NCBI RefSeq assembly: GCF_017813355.1
Contig: NZ_JAGIYZ010000002.1
Location: 186,001 to 250,000 of the forward strand
DNA from: Roseomonas nitratireducens
Lineage (GTDB): Bacteria; Pseudomonadota; Alphaproteobacteria; Acetobacterales; Acetobacteraceae
Reading direction: 5' to 3'
DNA: 64,000 bases
The notes under the pieces were generated by a model. The model was not told the origin of the DNA and searched no databases. It worked only from the letters and a program-made list of their open reading frames with translations. Below, piece after piece: positions 61,638 through 64,000 of this stretch. Numbering within the stretch: position 1 is the first letter of the stretch; every line of letters begins with the position of its first letter. A program made the position numbers and the translations under genes.

Positions 61638-63892
61638 ACGACATGACGAACAAGTGGATCGGCCAGCGCACGATCCGCCCCGACGGCGCCGACAAGGTGA
61701 CCGGGCGCGCGCAGTACAGCGCCGACACGACCATGCCCGGCATGGTGTGGGGCAAGCTGCTGCGCAGCCCGCATGCCCATGCGCGCATCCGCGGCATCGA
61801 CACGAGCAAGGCCGAGGCCCTGCCCGGCGTGAAGGCGGTGGTGACCGCGAAGGACATCGTCGAGTTCCCGCTCGACAAGTCCGTCATGCTCGGCATCCAG
61901 GACATGCGCTGGATGTGCCGCAACGTGATGGCGCGCGAAAAGGCGCTGTTCCATGGCCACCCGGTCGCCGCCGTCGCCGCGATCAGCGAGGAAGTCGCGG
62001 CGCATGCCTGCTCCCTGATCGAGGTGGACTACGAGGTCCTGCCCCACGTCATCGAGATCGAGGACGCGATCAAGCCCGACGCGCCGATCCTGCATGAATG
62101 GAACCAGTTCGAGGGCAAGCCGTCGAACATCGCCGGGACCATGGTGCTCAAGGCCGGCGACATCGAGAAGGGCTTCGCCGAGGCCGACATCGTCGTCGAG
62201 CGCACCTTCACCACGCGCCCGGTGCACCAGGGCTACATCGAGCCGCATGCCTGCACCGTGTCCTACGCGGCGGACGGGCGGGTGACGATCTGGTCGTCCT
62301 CCCAGGGCCAGTTCATGGTCCGGGCGATGACCTCGCTGCTCACGGGCATCCCGCAGAGCAACATCCGCGCGATCCCGGCCGAGATCGGCGGCGGCTTCGG
62401 CGCCAAGACGATCGTCTACCTCGAACCCGTCGCGGTGATGCTGTCGAAGAAGTCCGGCCGCCCGGTGAAGATGGTCATGACGCGGGAGGAAGTGCAGCGC
62501 GCGACCGGCCCGGCGCCGGGCTCGCTTTCCACCGTCAAGATCGGCGCGAAGAAGGACGGCACCATCGTCGCGGCGCAGGGCACCTTCTACCTGCAGGCCG
62601 GCGGGCTGCCGGGCTCGCCGCTGCGCGGGCCGGTGGGCTGCTCCTTCGCCGCCTATGCCATCCCGAACGTGCTGTCGGTGGGCTACGACGTGGTCTCCAA
62701 CCGCTCCAAGGTCGCGGCCTATCGCGCGCCCGGCGCGCCGCACGGCGCGTTCGCCGCCGAATGCGTGATCGACGAGATCGCGCAGGCGCTCGGCCTCGAC
62801 CCGCTGGAGATGCGGCTGAAGAACAGCGCCAAGGCCGGCGACAAGGCGATCTATGGCCCGACCTTCGGCGCCGTGACGTTCAAGGAGACGGTGGAGTCCA
62901 TCAAGCACCACCCGCATTACCGCGCGCCGCTCGACAAGAACCCGCGCCCGGGCGTCAAGCGCGGCCGCGGCGTCGCCTCCGGCTTCTGGTACAATGCCGG
63001 CGGCGAGAGCAGCGTGCAGGTGAACATCACCGAGGACGGCAACGTCCTGGTGACGACCGGGCATCCGGATGTCGGCGGCAGCCGCGCCTCCATCGCCAAC
63101 GTCGTCGCCGAGCTGCTCGGCGTGGATCATGGCCGCGTCAACGTCATGATCGGCGACACCCAGACGATCGGCTTCTCGAACCTGACGGGCGGCAGCCGCG
63201 TCACCTTCGCGTCCGCCATGGTGGCGACCGCCGCGAGCGAGAAGGTGATCGGCCAGCTCAAGGAACGGGCGGCGAAGATCTGGGGGATCGAGGCCGAGGC
63301 GGTGAAGTGGGAGGACGGCATGGCCCTGCCCGCCGGCGACAATGCCGGCAAGTTCCCCCCGCTCAGCCTCAAGGAACTCGCCGCCAAGGCGAACGAGATG
63401 GGCGGGCCGATCGGCAACCAGACCCAGCTCAACACGACGGGCGCGGACCCCGGCTTCGCGACGCATTGCGTCGACGTCGAGGTCGACGTCGACCTCGGCA
63501 TCGTGCGGGTGCTGCGCTACACGGCGGCGCAGGATGTCGGCCGTGCGCTGCACCCGGGCTATGTCGAAGGCCAGATCCAGGGCGGCGTGGTGCAGGGCAT
63601 CGGCTGGGCTCTGTCGGAGGAATACCTCTACGACAGCAAGGGCCGCGTCGATAACGCGAGCTTCCTCGACTACCGGATGCCGGTCTGCTCGGACGTTCCG
63701 ATGATCGAGGCGCTGATGCTCGAGATCCCGAACCCGAAGCACCCGCAGGGCGTGCGCGGCGTGGGCGAGGCGCCGATCGTCCCGCCGCTCGCTGCTATCG
63801 CGAACGCGGTACATGACGCGCTGGGCAAGCGCTTCTACGCGCTGCCCATGTCTCCCCCGCGCGTCAGCGCGCGGATGGACGAGGCGAACTGA
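61634..63892 (+). CDS. Mo-hydroxylase large subunit (xanthine dehydrogenase family)
   Basis: 752 aa. Molybdopterin-binding signatures: IRPDGADKVTGRAQYSADTT, AEIGGGFGAKTIVYLEPVAV, and RGVGEAPIVPPLAAIANAVH with the catalytic-base Glu at 712. The active-site loop reads AYRAPGAPH (362-370), which is neither AYXCSFR of form I CO dehydrogenase nor AYRGAGR of form II. The enzyme is therefore more likely a xanthine-dehydrogenase-family hydroxylase for an aromatic or N-heterocyclic substrate. Cofactor chaperones are encoded 31 kb away in the window. A strong terminator follows. Confidence 0.92.
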   Translation: MNDMTNKWIGQRTIRPDGADKVTGRAQYSADTTMPGMVWGKLLRSPHAHARIRGIDTSKAEALPGVKAVVTAKDIVEFPLDKSVMLGIQDMRWMCRNVMAREKALFHGHPVAAVAAISEEVAAHACSLIEVDYEVLPHVIEIEDAIKPDAPILHEWNQFEGKPSNIAGTMVLKAGDIEKGFAEADIVVERTFTTRPVHQGYIEPHACTVSYAADGRVTIWSSSQGQFMVRAMTSLLTGIPQSNIRAIPAEIGGGFGAKTIVYLEPVAVMLSKKSGRPVKMVMTREEVQRATGPAPGSLSTVKIGAKKDGTIVAAQGTFYLQAGGLPGSPLRGPVGCSFAAYAIPNVLSVGYDVVSNRSKVAAYRAPGAPHGAFAAECVIDEIAQALGLDPLEMRLKNSAKAGDKAIYGPTFGAVTFKETVESIKHHPHYRAPLDKNPRPGVKRGRGVASGFWYNAGGESSVQVNITEDGNVLVTTGHPDVGGSRASIANVVAELLGVDHGRVNVMIGDTQTIGFSNLTGGSRVTFASAMVATAASEKVIGQLKERAAKIWGIEAEAVKWEDGMALPAGDNAGKFPPLSLKELAAKANEMGGPIGNQTQLNTTGADPGFATHCVDVEVDVDLGIVRVLRYTAAQDVGRALHPGYVEGQIQGGVVQGIGWALSEEYLYDSKGRVDNASFLDYRMPVCSDVPMIEALMLEIPNPKHPQGVRGVGEAPIVPPLAAIANAVHDALGKRFYALPMSPPRVSARMDEAN

Positions 63893-63941
63893 GGCGAAGG
63901 CCGCGGCGGGGCGCCCTGCCCCGCCGCGCGCCACGATCCCG

Positions 63942-63977
63942 GGCGCTGGTGCCGAGCCGCGGCGCCAGCGCCTTTTT
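63942..63977 (+). terminator. Intrinsic terminator of the hydroxylase operon
   Basis: GGCGCTGGTGCC and GGCGCCAGCGCC pair in a 12-bp stem (one G-T) around a 7-base loop, followed by TTTTT. Lies 50 bases after the stop of the large subunit gene. Confidence 0.9.
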
Positions 63978-64000
63978 CGTGCGCCCCGTCAGAAGTCCAG

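Noticed and set aside
60281-63892. CO dehydrogenase
   Set aside because: The active-site loop AYRAPGAPH does not match AYXCSFR or AYRGAGR; the cox-type accessory genes are not specific to CO dehydrogenase.

Overview
The window looks like chromosomal DNA of a very GC-rich alphaproteobacterium, most likely an Acetobacteraceae/Roseomonas-type organism. The reasons are the gene order dus-ntrB-ntrC-ntrY-ntrX followed by a D-amino-acid aminotransferase, a fused ispDF gene, an NDUFS4-like complex I accessory subunit, a Bug-type (tripartite tricarboxylate) receptor, and molybdenum hydroxylase genes with their cox accessory genes. Placement is inferred from gene content only; no 16S gene is present. 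No phage, transposase, integrase or CRISPR array was seen.

Layout. 1-8771 (minus): nitrogen-regulation operon dusB-ntrB-ntrC-ntrY-ntrX, then dat, a SnoaL-like gene and a HAD gene cut by the window edge, mostly joined by ATGA/GTGA overlaps. 8937-10883 (plus): ispDF (MEP isoprenoid pathway) and an HD-GYP gene. 10872-18453 (mostly minus): a GGDEF-EAL protein, two Hint-domain proteins, a thiolase, tRNA-Arg(TCT), an NDUFS4-like gene, tRNA-Pro(TGG), a DUF192 gene and a deacetylase-family gene. 18594-20006 (plus): an AAA ATPase with an MshEN-like N-terminus. 20019-23429 (minus): a PrpB/PEP-mutase-type lyase, an orphan protein with an LSGC...H deamidase-like signature, and an NhaD-like antiporter. 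23581-29148 (plus): accessory operon coxG-coxD-coxE-xdhC(N)-xdhC(C)-mocA for maturing a molybdenum hydroxylase. 29164-32514 (minus): two GT61 glycosyltransferases and an amidase.

32651-39836 (mixed): small lipoprotein genes, an MFS exporter, a CHAT/caspase-like orphan, a Gfo/Idh oxidoreductase, two tiny cysteine-containing exported proteins, RidA, a CHAP amidase, a cysteine-dioxygenase-like cupin and a second cupin. 39808-46449 (minus): a membrane protein, a Zn alcohol dehydrogenase, a papain-like orphan, an alpha/beta hydrolase, a glycine-zipper lipoprotein, a Bug receptor, a lipoprotein, and an XpaC-like protein with a 50-aa membrane partner. 46509-50159 (plus): a 3-hydroxyacyl-CoA dehydrogenase, a DUF3592 protein and a DEAD-box helicase. 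50107-56341 (minus): a complete dipeptide-type ABC importer plus a metallophosphoesterase. 56420-59572 (minus): an MCP-PilZ fusion and hppD. 59688-60161 (plus): an Lrp/AsnC regulator divergent from hppD. 60281-63892 (plus): the FAD, 2Fe-2S and Mo subunits of a xanthine-dehydrogenase-family hydroxylase.

Themes. (1) c-di-GMP: an HD-GYP protein, a GGDEF-EAL protein, an MCP carrying PilZ, and an AAA protein with MshEN-like repeats. (2) Molybdenum hydroxylase: catalytic subunits at 60-64 kb and maturation genes at 23-29 kb. (3) Three unrelated small orphan proteins with plausible cysteine-nucleophile active sites (21014-21748, 34847-35455, 41963-42634), the best candidates here for undescribed biology. 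(4) Cis elements that stand out in this GC-rich DNA: a perfect TTAA-N7-TTAAC CtrA-type site before a Hint/RTX gene, a near-perfect one before the AAA gene, nested palindromes before the GGDEF-EAL gene, a 59-bp intergenic repeat in two distant operons, and two hairpins over translation-start signals. All functional calls come from reading the sequence; no database search was run.
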